From the NCBI GenBank assembly GCA_001642005.1, contig LWCA01000117.1, forward strand, positions 1-52,265: a DNA stretch of 52,265 nucleotides, read 5' to 3'. This DNA comes from Intoshia linei (taxonomy: Eukaryota; Orthonectida; Rhopaluridae). The number at the start of each line of letters is the position of its first letter. Position 1 is the first letter of the stretch. Under the pieces are notes generated by a model, which was not told where the DNA came from, made no database searches, and saw only the letters and a program-made list of their open reading frames with translations. Both the position numbers and the translations under genes were made by a program. Shown one piece after another: positions 9,915-21,769 of this stretch.

Positions 9915-12900
9915 TTAAATTTCTTCATGAATATGTGGCGAAGTGGCAGAATGTGTCATATGAGTTTCTTGAAAAATTGAATCTGAATTTTTGGACAAAT
10001 CTCCACTAAATTTAAATTTTGGTATAATGGGTGTCAATTGGCTACTATTTTGTGTGTAATTAATAATATTATTAGAATTATTCAGAGCAGCAAGAGATTT
10101 AAAATAATTTGGTTTTTTGTTAATGGAACTAAAATAAGACATTGAATCAGATTTTTGATTCGCTTCTTTAGAAAAAGTGGATGACATTGAATATTTGTTG
10201 AAATTTTTTTCCTTGTCGTCACTTTGAGAAAGTTCGTGTATGGTGGGTGGTTTAAAGTCTTGTTCTTCTTCAAAATCTGCATTCTTATCTATCCAACGTT
10301 TTTTCACGGGGTCGTATATTAAAGATTTTTCATTATCATCGGGTAAAATGACTTCATTCTTATCTTTTGGTGCAAATTTGTAAATAACTTTACGTAACGT
10401 GGTCTTGAACCAACTATTTTGGTAAATATTTGATTTTAAATCAGGGTTTTCGCTTTTTAATGCAGATGCATCTGTATTATCAATAGAATCAGGCATTTCA
10501 TTAGTCTCAAATCGTGAATATTGTTGTGAAGTGTTTTTAGTGTTGGGGTAATTATTTCGGTTTTCATCAATTTGGTCATTTTCTTGTATTTTAGTTGAAG
10601 GTAAATTGGTTTTTACACTTAAGTCATTAAATTCAGGTACATTTGTTTGATAGCTATTATTATATAAATTTTTTTGTTCAATAGATGGTTCAACAAGATC
10701 ACTACTATTATAGTCCTCTAAAGATACTGGTTTTACTGCCAAAATCTCATTTGGTGGTTCCATATCACTTTCAAAGGCATTTTGTATGTCAATCTCTTTG
10801 GTCATTACTTGAAAATTTTGGTTTGATTCAGTTTCAATTTCAATTCCATTTATATTTTCATCTTTCATACAAACATTTTGATGGTTACTTGAAGTAACAA
10901 TTTCAGAAATGTTATCATATTCAGCTTCTTCAATAATTGGTTGAGTGTCATGTTTAATTTCAGTACTATCAAGGTTTATATTTTCAATTTTGAGTGTACT
11001 ATCAGAAAAAAAATCTATTTTTGTTAAATTTTGCTGTTCGACATATCTAATTAAATTAAAATGCCAACTCATATCAAACCCTGACTGAGAAGCGAAACGG
11101 TAAACTTTGGTTGACAAATTTAGAATATGATGCAAATTTTCTACAAGCATTGGACAGGTATATAACTGGTGGTAACGCTGACTAGTGAGATACAATGCTT
11201 TAGCAGCAAAGTAAACTTTTTTTAACATTCCAGCTTCCAATAAACGATAAGCATAGACAATTTTGTAAGGAATAAGCAAGGGTAAAATATATACATTACT
11301 AATTAAACTATAAGCATATTCACAAATTTCCGTGGCTTGAATAAAAAGATTACAAGTAGATGCAATGTGACCGGTAATTTTTTGGTTTATCTGTGATTTT
11401 GAAATATCATACTGAAAAATTAAACTACCGGCATTGTCTAATCCATGTGCAATAAGACGACAAAATTGAGACGCACAGTGTCTATTTAAACTCAAAAGTT
11501 GTTGGCCGATAATTTCAATAAACTGAGAACGAATTTTGTACACAGCTTGAATATCCAAATTTTTTTGATTAACGCCAAATTGTCCATTACAAGGAAAGTT
11601 GCAATTTAATATAGCTATAACATGATTTATCCAATTATACTCCATTAAAGCTTCAACACTCAAACCTGAAAATGTACCCATAATACTAGAGATTACAGTC
11701 ACAATAACACTTGAATAATCAAATTTTTGCGTATAAAAATTTGTGACCGTTTTTCTAATTGCATCATTCACAAATGACCCAGTAACCACACAAGACATGA
11801 GAAAAGCGTAACCAAATTGAGAGTTTGAATTGGAAAATTCAATAGCCTCGTCGTATTTACCCAAAATCAATAATTTTGTAAATTTATCAATAAAAAGTTT
11901 GTCACAATCGGGTGCAACATTGATACTGTTTTGGCTACCTCCTATTTTTGATTTCAAGGATGGGTTCAAAGAATCTATACATGAATTTTCACTAACAGTG
12001 TCGTCTTGTATACATTCCGTTAAGAAAGAATCTTGATTCCAATTTTCCAGAAAATCAGTAAAAACTTCAATATCCATATTCTAAATGTGAAGATTTACAA
12101 ATTTTGAAAAATGTTAAAATTAAGATAAGGGTTTTAAAACATTTTGAAAGCTCGAGTTACACTACCCCTAGTCTATAATAGGTTTAAAATAGATCTATTA
12201 GGTTAATAGTATTTAGGTCTAGTAGGTTTAAAATAATTTTAAATATTGATAATAATAATAAAAAATCACCCCATCATGCGAAATTAAATTAGATAGATAC
12301 TTCCACATCAAAACATTATCCAACAGGTTAAATTTGCATTTTAATGTCAATTTTTTAACTTTCAATTTATTTATAATTTTTGCAATTTCACTTCGACAAA
12401 AGCTGATAATTTCATTTTTTTTAATGTTATTTCTAAAATTAAACAATAAAAATAAATTTATTAAAATTAAACCCTAAAAATGGACCAGGATATATACTCA
12501 AATCGTTAATTTTCAAAATTTCTTTCATTTTTTCATTGTATTTTAACTGTGAAATAAACGTTTTTTTTGAGAGTTCATTTTCAACGAAAAAATTTGTTTC
12601 TTCCGTATCTTCAATCATTTCGTCTATTGACCAAAGTTGCCCATTATGAAACGTAATAAATGCGTGTGGTTCCACAAATTTTGTCGATTCAGGGATTTGC
12701 GAGATTTCTATTATAAATTAATAAAATAAATTGAATAAATATTATATTCGATGGACAAACTATGGTTAAAAATTTTCCATGAAAAAATCCAAAATTAGAA
12801 AATTTTGAGGTAAAAACACAATTGAGCCAACCCTTTAAAATTTAAACAACATTCAATGAAAAAAATCATTAGGCTAACAATTAACTTTTATCAATATCGA

Positions 12901-14962
12901 ATAAAAAAATTATCTTTTGCAACTCTCCTTATAAATTCTTATAACAACCGATAATGGACAAAATTCATGGTTAGAAAAGTTAAAAATTTAAGATGTAAAA
13001 ATATTTTGCCAGATATTAAGTAAAAAAATTACTTTTCTGAACTGTTAAAACTTCCATTCACGAAAAATTAACTTTTAAAAAATTTTTCTAAAAAAATCCA
13101 AAGTTAAGTTCAAGGTCCTAAAAGTTTGAGATAAAAATACTATTTTTCCAGATATTAAAGAAAAACATACCTTTTCTGAACTGTTAAAAATTCATTTCAG
13201 AAAAAATTAACTTTTAAAACCCCTCATTGAAAAAATCCAGGATTAGAAAATTTTAAGGAAAAATACAATTGATTAAACCCTTTAAAGTTCAAATAACATT
13301 CAATGAAAAAAATCATTATACCAAAAATTAGGTTAAAAATTAAATTGGATCAATACCGAATAAAATAATTATCTTTTGCCATTCCTGAGAATCTCTTTTC
13401 ACAACCGAAAATGAAAAACTCCAGATATAGAATGGATTGAAGTAAAAATACAATTTTACCAAAGATTTAAAAAATTTCATAAAAGATAAAAAGTAGAATG
13501 AAGATTACAAATTTGTTGTAATTTACAATATAGCAAACTAATAAAAAATAACCCTTGCTTCCCTAAAAAATACTTTTACTCACCCTTAATGAAAAAATAG
13601 ATTAAAACTTAAAACTTAAATTGAAATGCTTCAGAGAAAAATCAACTTTTAATAAATTTATGATGATAAAATATAATTTAATCAACCCTTTATAAAAAAT
13701 TACTGTATATAAGAGGTTTCAAGGATAATTAAATGATTATAAAACTCAAGGTTAAAGTTCACGTTAACAAATTATATAAAACTGACTACACTTATATAAA
13801 TACACTTATACAGATTATCGAAAAATCTTTATTTACCTAAACCAGCCCGTACCAAAATTACACTATATAAATCAAACGAATCATCAAAAATAGTAATTTG
13901 TAGGATTTTAAAAGCAATATGGTAAAATATAATTATACACTGAAAAGAATAAAAATAAAAAACATAACATTTTATAGTCTCATGATGCCTAAAAATTTTA
14001 AAATGTTTTTTACAGAACCCTAGTTAATATAACCAGTTTGTCGACTTTTGTCCTAAACTAAATACAATATAAGTAAAGTAAATCGCTTCAAATGTAAAGT
14101 ATCTATCTATCGTTTTATTTACGACAAATTTTCAAGGAAATTATAATGACATTTCATAAAAAATTACCAAGTGGAGAGCTCGTTTTGATATAACTAGAAG
14201 AAATTGATGGTTCAGGTAATTCTGTTTCTAAATTATCATAAATAGGTTGATTAATTTGTAAAATTGATCCTCGAGTACTAGTCGCCAAGTTTGAAATGCT
14301 TAAACTATTTTTGAGGGCAGCACTCCTAAAGTGTATAATGAATATATAATTATGATCTGGTTCTAAAAAGCAAAAATGTTTATGTTTTTATAAAAAAATA
14401 ATAATTTTGATTAATAGGATCATAATTAATGTTAGCAATGATTCCATCCTTGAAAAGTAAAAATAGAATGGTAAAAAGAGTAAAAATTTCAAAACTTACA
14501 TATTAAAAATGATTTAACTTTAAAATTTAATCGAGTCTAATTATACAATAAAAATAAAAAATATAATAGGATACAAATGCAAATAATTATTTGTTAAATT
14601 TACTTCATTAGTTGCATGCAGTCTTTGAGCATTTGACGATCTAAATTGTAAAAAAAAGTTATAAAATGGAATAATTGTGATAGTGTACCTTCTTCATTAA
14701 AAATAGAATTAGAAGGGTAACGCCGGTGTGGTGAAAAGGTTTCGTCCAAAAGATTCATGGATTTGTTTTGGCAAGAATAAAAAGAACCTCGATCATATTC
14801 AGATTCGGTTCTAGTAGAAATGTTATGATCATTGCTTCTTTTTTTGTAATATGACCGGTCTATTCTAGTGTGTCGTTTAAACTTTCTTGGATTTTTATGT
14901 TGAGAATTGTCAATGTTATCTTTTAATTCTTTCAAAGACAGCTCTTTTTCGTCGTTAGTCAT
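9915..14962 (-). CDS. SEC16: SEC16 homologue, ER exit site scaffold
   Basis: Six exons whose phases all agree: 14962-14689, 14640-14604, 14325-14168, 12707-12473, 12432-12270 and 12080-9915. Together they give about 1,010 aa. SEC16 organises COPII coat assembly at ER exit sites; its central domain binds SEC13 and its C-terminus binds COPII subunits such as SEC23. Exon 4 holds the start of the central conserved domain (VEPHAFITF, then YPGPF); exon 5 the helical part (KKNEIISFC, VLMWKYL, ISHDG); exon 6 continues it (KLLILGKYDEAIEF, FIQATEICEYAYSL, LPLLIPYKIVYAYRLLEAG). Near the C-terminus is the family's short conserved motif, ILPDDNEKSLIYDPVKKRW. The N-terminal exons 1-3 are low-complexity and basic, as usual. 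At about 1,010 aa it is near SEC16B in length and far shorter than SEC16A. The ATG at 14962 is the first in the open exon and no upstream in-frame exon was seen. Introns are 48, 278, 1460, 40 and 189 nt. Confidence 0.93.
12780..13480. repeat. diverged tandem repeats in SEC16 intron 3
   Basis: A block starting 'gaaaaaatccaaaattagaaaa' at about 12781 recurs at about 13229, and 'caatgaaaaaaatcatta' at 12853 recurs at 13301, giving a unit of about 448 bases. Inside it, 'ccagatatta...ttttctgaactgtta' at about 13010 recurs at about 13147, a sub-unit of about 137 bases. Copies differ by many substitutions, so the array is old. It accounts for much of the only long intron of this gene. Confidence 0.65.
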
Positions 14963-16100
14963 TTTCGGCTTATTATGTTAGACAATAATCCATATATTCA
15001 AAATTAGTACATTTTGCGTATATTGTAAACATTTCAAAGTGTTCAACAAAAATGAACAAGTTTATATCGCTACTGGTTTACGTGTTCTCATTTTTCCAAG
15101 GAACACTATATGAACATTTATTTATTTATTGAATGTTTTTTAAACATTTGTCAATTTATTCATTTTTTTGTTTCAATTTATGTACTCTACATTTAAATTT
15201 AAACAAATAATGATGATGTTGAAACAAGGCGAAATTTGCCATCATCACTGATATGTAGATTTTAGGCAGAAATCCAAGGAATTTTATACCAAATTAAATG
15301 TGTGTCGCTTGTTGATAATTTTTGAATCACTGGTTATGTCCATGGCAGACCGATATTAACGTTGTATTAAATTTTATCACTCCTTTACGAATTATTATGT
15401 CTATTTGCCGCAATTTTAAAATTCATAAAATAAATATATTTTTTCAACTACATATATCGATGTCGATTTAAAAAAATTTTTTTCTGAAATTATTAAGTTG
15501 TTATTATTATTAAACTGAAAAAATCTCAATGCAATTCATACCACTCCAATTGCAGATTGTATGACATTTACAATTTCTACATCCATATGATTATTCAAAA
15601 GCTTGATTTTATGTTTAATAGAATCAAAATAAGCAAATCTAGATTTCGAATGTAGTTCGAAATTCCACATCAATATTTAATCATATATTTATGTTTTATT
15701 ATTTAATTTAATTTAATTTATTTAATTTTATTATATACCTGTTTTACAAAATATATTACTCAACACATCGCGGGTCACATAATATGATCTGGACCGTATG
15801 CGGCCCACTGTTCATGCTTTGGACCACCCTAAGCTAGGTGATCACCTCAAAAGAAACAAACTAATTTATGTTTATTATTTACTACTTCAAATGTGACTCC
15901 GTACTTTAAAAATGCATTATTATATGTATGTTTTTTTGATATCATTATTTCATCAGATTCATTTTTTTTCATTTTTCGTCTGAGAAAAAATATAAGATTT
16001 TATATTTAACCAGTTTTCCATGTTTATAAAAATATTTTTTAATACAAAATAAAATAAGTAGTGTGACTAAATTATTTCGTGATTCGATTTCACGTAATTC
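14963..16100. other. spacer upstream of SEC16 with hAT debris
   Basis: This should contain the SEC16 promoter, but no convincing TATA box or initiator was identified. Bases 15520-15700 hold the inverted copy of the hAT transposase fossil described separately. Around 15775-15835 there is a stretch with 'gcgggtcacataatatg', 'gcggcccactgttcatg' and 'ggaccaccct', of the kind found near hAT element ends. Confidence 0.45.
15520..15700 (-). pseudogene. second hAT transposase fossil
   Basis: On the minus strand broken frames read RFAYFDSIKHKIKLLNNHMDVEIVN followed, after a shift, by LQLEWYELH, closely parallel to the copy at 1765-1900. Stops and frameshifts differ between the two copies, so each decayed independently after insertion. 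Confidence 0.5.
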
Positions 16101-16104
16101 TAAC

Positions 16105-17328
16105 TGTGTGTGTATGTTATCGTTTATTTCAATAACTACCAGTTTTAGAATTTTATAAAGTCTACATTTCAATTACAGTTTTTTCCGAGGTTTTAGCAAA
16201 ATAAATTTCAACTTCCCAAACTCACATCTTACGGGTCAAAAAGTCCAATTGTCCTTCAAAGGTCAAAAAAGCATGTTAGTATTCATATTTATTTTTTTCC
16301 GAAATATTTTATTAAAACAAAAAATATGAAATAATTAACAGTCCGAAAATTTAAAAATAAATTATTCTGATATAGCTTATTCCAGTTAATATAAATACAA
16401 AATTTCAACCCCAGAAATCTACGCATTCCCGGTGAAAAATAATTTTTAATATATTATCAACCAATATTTTTCAAATATTTCGATTAAAATATCAATTGAA
16501 AGTGTAAATATTGATCCTATAATTTCAAAAAAAATGTGGATTGAATGTCTACACATTTCCAATAAAGAAATATTGGTGAAAATCTATATAATTCATTCCT
16601 TCGGAATTTTTTTTATTGCTACGCAATTTTTAAATTTCAAATTTTTATTTTCAAAACAATTTTGAATAAAATTTAAATAAAATTTACAACAACGACTACT
16701 AAAAGTAATACAACTTTGTTATTATCATTTTTATATTTATTACAATCATTTGCAATATTGGTATAATTCGCCTGAAATATGTCTATAAAGTGAAGATTCC
16801 GTTAATTATTGATACATAATTAGTATTTTTAAGTATTTATTAAATTGGTACACAATATATATTACATTGAAAATGACAAAATAAATTTTATCATTTTATT
16901 GTTTTTATGAATTTATAACAATTTTTAGGATTAGACTGTTTTTACTTTATGTTTAATATTATACACACATTGTGTTTACAATGTTTTGTTCTGTTAATAT
17001 ATTAAAAAAATATGATAACAATTGTTTTTAAAAGTCTTTATGCAAATGTTAACAAAACGAAATTAAGATGGAATAATTCACTTTAAAGTAAAAATTAATG
17101 TGATATGACGGTTCCACCTGAAACAAGTTTGAGAACCACTCCTTTAAAATATTGATAATAGTGAATACTAGGATTTTTAAGTTAGATTTTCAATTTTGTA
17201 GTGATATATCACTATTATAATAATCGAGATTCGAATATATACTTTTCATATCTATTTTTTTGGAGAATAAAAATGTGCCTCGGTAGATCTAAGTGCTGTT
17301 TGTACGTAGTACATAACAGTCAACTTAG
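16105..17328 (+). mobile_element. Helitron-like non-autonomous element
   Basis: It shares the family's blocks from 'gtgtgtgtatgttatcgttt' through 'tacacatttccaataaagaa' and the distal 'ggttccacctgaaacaag...gagaaccactcc' segment. It ends with the TGTAC-GTA-GTACA hairpin and CTTAG/T at 17328, a one-base variant of the CTAG end. No coding sequence. The TAZ1 gene starts 365 bases downstream. Confidence 0.6.
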
Positions 17329-17693
17329 TAAGATATAATAGGGACATAATTCATTAAGGTATTTAATTAATAACTGACGGTATTACAAATAAAAATGCCT
17401 ATCGTTACAGAATAACTTCAATATTTGACAATTAAATTAATTTATTAATTATCATCATAATCATATTATCATCTAAATAAATTTGTGAACAATAGATGTA
17501 AAATGAATGACACAACAAACAAAAATAAATGAGCTAAATTATAATATTAATCAACAATTATTTATTTAAACCTCGATTCAAAATATGATTTTATTTCATT
17601 TTCATAATAATTGAATTCAGTGTGCATTAAAATTTCTACAAATTTAATATCTCTTAGTAAATCAAAAAGACGTCAATAAATAAACACGATACA

Positions 17694-18212
17694 ATGAAAT
17701 CATCAATCCCGGAAGAAGAATATGATGGATGTTTATTTTCAACAGATGCGGTGATGCCTAAGCCTATTGTTCAAGTTCCAAAATCGTTTTCATATAAAAG
17801 CACAGGAAACAATGTAAAACTTACATCCATGGTTCAAGCCGACCAATTATGTTCAACAGGCCAAGCTAAAGTTTTAAATAAAAACAGAACCATTTATAAT
17901 AGACGATTGAAACTAATTTTACACGCTATAAGATGCATTATGCAATGTCACATGGAGGAGCGTCTGAATGACTGTAGTGTACCACATTGCAACAGTATAA
18001 AAAACCTTCTTGAGCACGTGTCTGGTTGTAATGATGTAAGAAATTGTAGAATACCTCATTGTTACTCTACTAGATTGGTAATTCTTCACTCTCAACAATG
18101 CAAAAATCCAGCATGTGTCCATTGTATGTCTGTACTGTCTACATGCCATTGTAAATATGACAATAAGGAGAATACTTCTGTTCCAAAAAAAAGAAATCTG
18201 GTTAAAAAATAA
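17694..18212 (+). CDS. stand-alone TAZ1 zinc-finger protein
   Basis: One intronless reading frame of 172 aa. Residues 70-150 form a single TAZ domain of the TAZ1 type found in the co-activators CBP/p300, where it binds transcription-factor activation domains. All twelve zinc ligands are present with CBP TAZ1 spacing: H77/C81/C94/C99, H108/C112/C118/C123 and H132/C136/C141/C144. No KIX, bromodomain, acetyltransferase or BTB domain is present, so it is neither CBP/p300 nor a plant-type BTB-TAZ protein. Residues 158-160 are a KEN tripeptide in DNKENTSVP, a possible APC/C degron, and the tail PKKRNLVKK looks like a nuclear localisation signal. Inference: a small nuclear protein that could compete with or bridge CBP partners. 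A captured CBP fragment is possible, but the clean ends and poly(A) signal argue for a real gene. Confidence 0.87.
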   Translation: MKSSIPEEEYDGCLFSTDAVMPKPIVQVPKSFSYKSTGNNVKLTSMVQADQLCSTGQAKVLNKNRTIYNRRLKLILHAIRCIMQCHMEERLNDCSVPHCNSIKNLLEHVSGCNDVRNCRIPHCYSTRLVILHSQQCKNPACVHCMSVLSTCHCKYDNKENTSVPKKRNLVKK

Positions 18213-18247
18213 AAAAAATTTTTACATTATTTGTGATATTGATAAAC

Positions 18248-18253
18248 AATAAA
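18248..18253 (+). terminator. poly(A) signal of the TAZ1 gene
   Basis: AATAAA, 36 bases after the stop codon. Confidence 0.45.
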
Positions 18254-18529
18254 TTGTATTTCAAATTAATGTAAAGTACATTCATTATAAAAATATTTAT
18301 TTTTCGTTATCGATGATATTTTAAATTGGTCTTCAAACAGTGTGCCACGATAATGTTTGTATCATATGAAAATTTAATTTTACGTTCCATAATCAAGGTA
18401 ATTAAATTTACTATTCAAATATTATTGTATAGATTATTTATGAGTCATTCCCAATTTTCAACGCACACAAATGAACTTAATTTTGTTATAATGTCAAATA
18501 GCGTAACAAATGTTTTTCGAAATAAATAG

Positions 18530-18900
18530 TAAAGTGCTTTTTTGGTCTTGAAGGCGTCACTTTGTCAGATTAAAATTTTTTGTGATTATTAATTGGATAT
18601 AGCTGTATCAACTGTAAATTTTTTTAATTCTACTGCTATTTTATTTTTTTTAAATAATGGTAATTTGTGGTTTTGAATTTGAAGGTGTGCGTTTCTGAGG
18701 TTGAGATTTACGACAATGTTAATAACTTTTAAACGCGTCCAATAATTTATGTTTTATTTAATTTTTGGGCTCATTTTATTTTTAAACAAAAGCGCAAATT
18801 GAGTTTTTGATCCTGATGTACTCAAATTCGAAAATAGATATTTACACCGCCTGAGAAAAATTGAATTAGAAATTGGTTTTTTTAAATATACCTTAACACA
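18530..18900 (-). repeat. inverted Helitron-like fragment
   Basis: 'aaagtgcttttttggtcttgaa' and 'ggcgtcactttgtcagatt', followed by 'ggatatagctgtatcaactgt', are the reverse complement of the family's 'tttacagttgtatcc...tcaatctgaataagtgacgcc' blocks. Both element ends are missing. Confidence 0.5.
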
Positions 18901-19375
18901 TTAAAATTAAATCAAAATTAATTATTTAAATTTATTTAATAAATCAGTTAGTGATTATCTGGTATTTCTTTTTCTTATTAAAATCATTTGAACCCTATTC
19001 CCATATGAATAAATTTATACATATAAAACGGTCATCAATCATTTTAATTCTAAATGTAATCTGTAAATCGTCTGTATTCATAATTATACATATTACTTAC
19101 GTCGTATTGGTAGTCTACATTACCAATGACATAAATAACTAATCATTAGTCAATAATGATAATTATGATTGAATTTATTATAAAATCAGCAATTAAATTT
19201 TAAGAAAACAATAACAATGTAAATGTCATAAAAATAGTTAATGATTTATTTTAATTAAAACGATTTAGCACATTCTGTTTTACTACGTTGCTGAATATAT
19301 ATATCATGGATTTTTAGTCTAATAAATTATAATTATACTGGACAAACGTTTAATTGCACACGTTCGTCATTGTTA

Positions 19376-19501
19376 CGAATCTAAATAAGCTAATTAACAA
19401 ATTTGGTACATCCCACTAATGTGTTGTGATTAATCTTTCATCCTTGTTTTCATTATTTACATTATTATTATTTTGAAACTACAAATTCATACAAAATTAA
19501 T
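19376..19501 (+). promoter_or_regulatory. conserved block upstream of acidic-family copy 2
   Basis: Shared with the region before copy 3 (21650-21769): 'tctaaat.agctaattaac', 'gtacatccca', 'tgtgttgtga' and, just before the ATG, 'aaactacaaattcat'. The order and spacing are kept. It may be promoter plus 5' UTR carried along in the duplication. Confidence 0.5.
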
Positions 19502-19962
19502 ATGACGCTTTTGAAAAATGAAAAAGAATCAGATTTTTGTCCACTTCATACTTCAACTCCTATGGTACACAATATTTAAGATTTATAATTAATATATACA
19601 TTTTTTTAATTCAAATTTAAATTTAGAAAAACAGGATAAAAAATTTACCTATTAAGAAACAGATATTGCTTGAAAACTTAAATCCTGATCAAGATGTAAG
19701 TTTTTATGATTGCTCCCTCAGTACGGTATGTTCGGACGAATTCAGCTTTGATTATAGCGATGACAGTGATTATAGTGATAATCCATTAAATTTTGGATTT
19801 ATCGAAAATAATTCATCTTTATTCGGAATAAATTCAAGAATTAGCGATGAAGATTCCAGCAATGAAACACAGTCCAACATTTCTATGGACATGGATTCAA
19901 ATATAATTCAAAACATTTACAAAATTGTTGGATCGCCCAAGAAAAAAATACGAAAATTCTAA
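19502..19962 (+). CDS. small acidic protein family, copy 2
   Basis: Two exons, 19502-19564 and 19627-19962, separated by a 62-nt intron in phase 0 (donor GTACAC, acceptor TTTAG), give 132 aa. Exon 1 encodes 21 residues ending CPLHTSTPM. Exon 2 begins with a basic stretch (KNRIKNLPIKKQ), then LLENLNPDQDVSF, then a Ser/Asp/Tyr-rich acidic core (DYSDDSDYSD), NPLNFGFIEN, and ends with a basic KKKIRKF tail. I recognise no family. The composition (basic ends, acidic middle with many potential CK2 sites, TSTPM resembling a Ser/Thr-Pro kinase site) suggests a nuclear, phosphorylated, mostly disordered protein. There is only a faint similarity to the NPL.F region of securins and no canonical destruction box, so no function is assigned. 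Copy 3 lies 1.8 kb downstream in the same orientation; a truncated copy 1 lies at 8.8 kb on the other strand. Confidence 0.75.
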
Positions 19963-21649
19963 AATATTAATTTAATCATCATTATAAAAATAAAAATTAA
20001 TTTTCGTCGTCAATATATTAAATTGACCTTTTATTATTATTATTTTATGATGATATCAATGTACTTTTAAAATCACCTTTATTTGCATTGTAATGAGGGT
20101 CGCCGTTAAAAAAACTGTTATAACCGATTAAAATTTACCAAATATCATAATAGTTATCACTAATAAATTATTTTTCGATTATTATTGTTATTATTTTTCG
20201 ATATCTGAGATTATATTGTTTAACCTATTTATTAAAATTTAATAATTACATTTTACCAAACAATCAATTGTTATTTACTTCAAAAATGCTGGTTCCCGTA
20301 AAAAATTTTAATTTGACGAAAATACCAACTTTAACTACAATAGTTATTGATATTAACAAGGGGAATTAAAATAAATTCACCAAATTTTTTTCTCTATACC
20401 ACCAGTGGTCCAAATGGACGTTAGAATCAATGGGTTAACATAATTGCTAAATTACTTAGAGAAATCTTAATGATTATATGTTTTAATTCAAAAAATTAAA
20501 AAACTAAAATCTGACAATCTAGTTAATTTCATATTTTTGTATTAGAATTTACAACTCAACTTTGCATATTTCTTTGTATTTTAGTAATGCATAACATACA
20601 TGTACTTATATGCTTAAAAATAAAAATTATAAAAATTAAACAAGCTGAAAAGTTTTATTACCAATTATATTTTCCAGACCGGTAAGATTATTTTAAGGAA
20701 AGCATTTGGGAACCGCTGGCTTAAAATGATACTCGATATTCTATGTATATGATGAATAATGTATGTCTACTTTGCAATTTTTGTACTGATGCTAATATCT
20801 ATTAATGTATTCCATAATATAATCTATATATAGAATTAAAATAATGTACATATCTATTATTATTGTACTTTTCAATAAAACATTTTAAAAAAAGTGGCTT
20901 ATCATTTCTGAATTAATGATATCAAATATCACGAAATCTGTATTTAAATTTATTCGTTTTGAATAGAATATTCACTATAAGATCAGTGATATCAACCGGA
21001 GGGTTTCGAGAAGTATAAACCATTTTTTATTTCATTAAAAAAAGTACAAATTAAAAAATCTAAACTAACATTAATGTACATTATAATAATTTATTAAACT
21101 CTGTTTTAAAGAATTTTTCTCTAATGGATTGGTAAAATTCGATTTTTTAAAAAATGATTGCTAAAAGTAAATTTTTCTTAAAATTAATTGATATAAATGT
21201 TTTTTAATGTTTTATTTACAAAATGTTTGAAGTGAATCCATAAATTAATTGAAACATTTTTATCTATTGCTAGCATAAAATTAGTATGTATATTTAAAAT
21301 TTATATACAAAATTATAAAAACCAATTAATTGATTAATTGATTAAATAATAATTAATTAATAGTAAGATAGATATCTAAGATTTTTAAATCATTAATCAA
21401 TTTGTTTATATTGTAACGGCAATTAATACTGTAATTATAATATCTTCGCACATAATAGATGTCGTTATCGCTATACTACAGAGAAAACAATAAAACGGTA
21501 CTATGTCAACAATTATAGTTATCTAATTATTAATAATCATGTAGCACTTGTAATTTCTACATTACTGAATGTAAAGAATTTCAAGTTAATTAACGTTTAT
21601 TGAATGTAATACTGACTTGACGTCAATTTCAGCAGTTAAACACTGATAT
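19963..21649. other. spacer between the two complete family copies
   Basis: No coding sequence. 'ctggttcccgtaaaa' at about 20289 and 'gcatttgggaaccgctgg' at about 20721 look like facing ends of a hAT-type element (CAGCGGTTCCCAAATGC read outward), but a clean 8-bp duplication was not found. The rest is plain AT-rich DNA. Confidence 0.4.
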
Positions 21650-21769
21650 TAGTCTAAATGAGCTAATTAACTAACTTGTTACATCCCAATATGTGTTGTG
21701 AATTTTATTTAATTCATTTTTTCGAATTTAATCATTTTGAAAACTACAAATTCATAATTTTATTATAAT
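21650..21769 (+). promoter_or_regulatory. conserved block upstream of acidic-family copy 3
   Basis: Counterpart of 19376-19501. It keeps 'agctaattaac', 'ttacatccca', 'tgtgttgtga' and 'aaactacaaattcat' in order, directly before the start codon. Confidence 0.5.

Noticed and set aside
15969-16172. 67-codon minus-strand frame
   Set aside because: Overlaps the start of a Helitron-like copy; no similarity.
18326-18529. 67-codon open frame after the TAZ1 gene
   Set aside because: Hydrophobic AT-rich translation with no recognisable features; runs up to a Helitron-like fragment.
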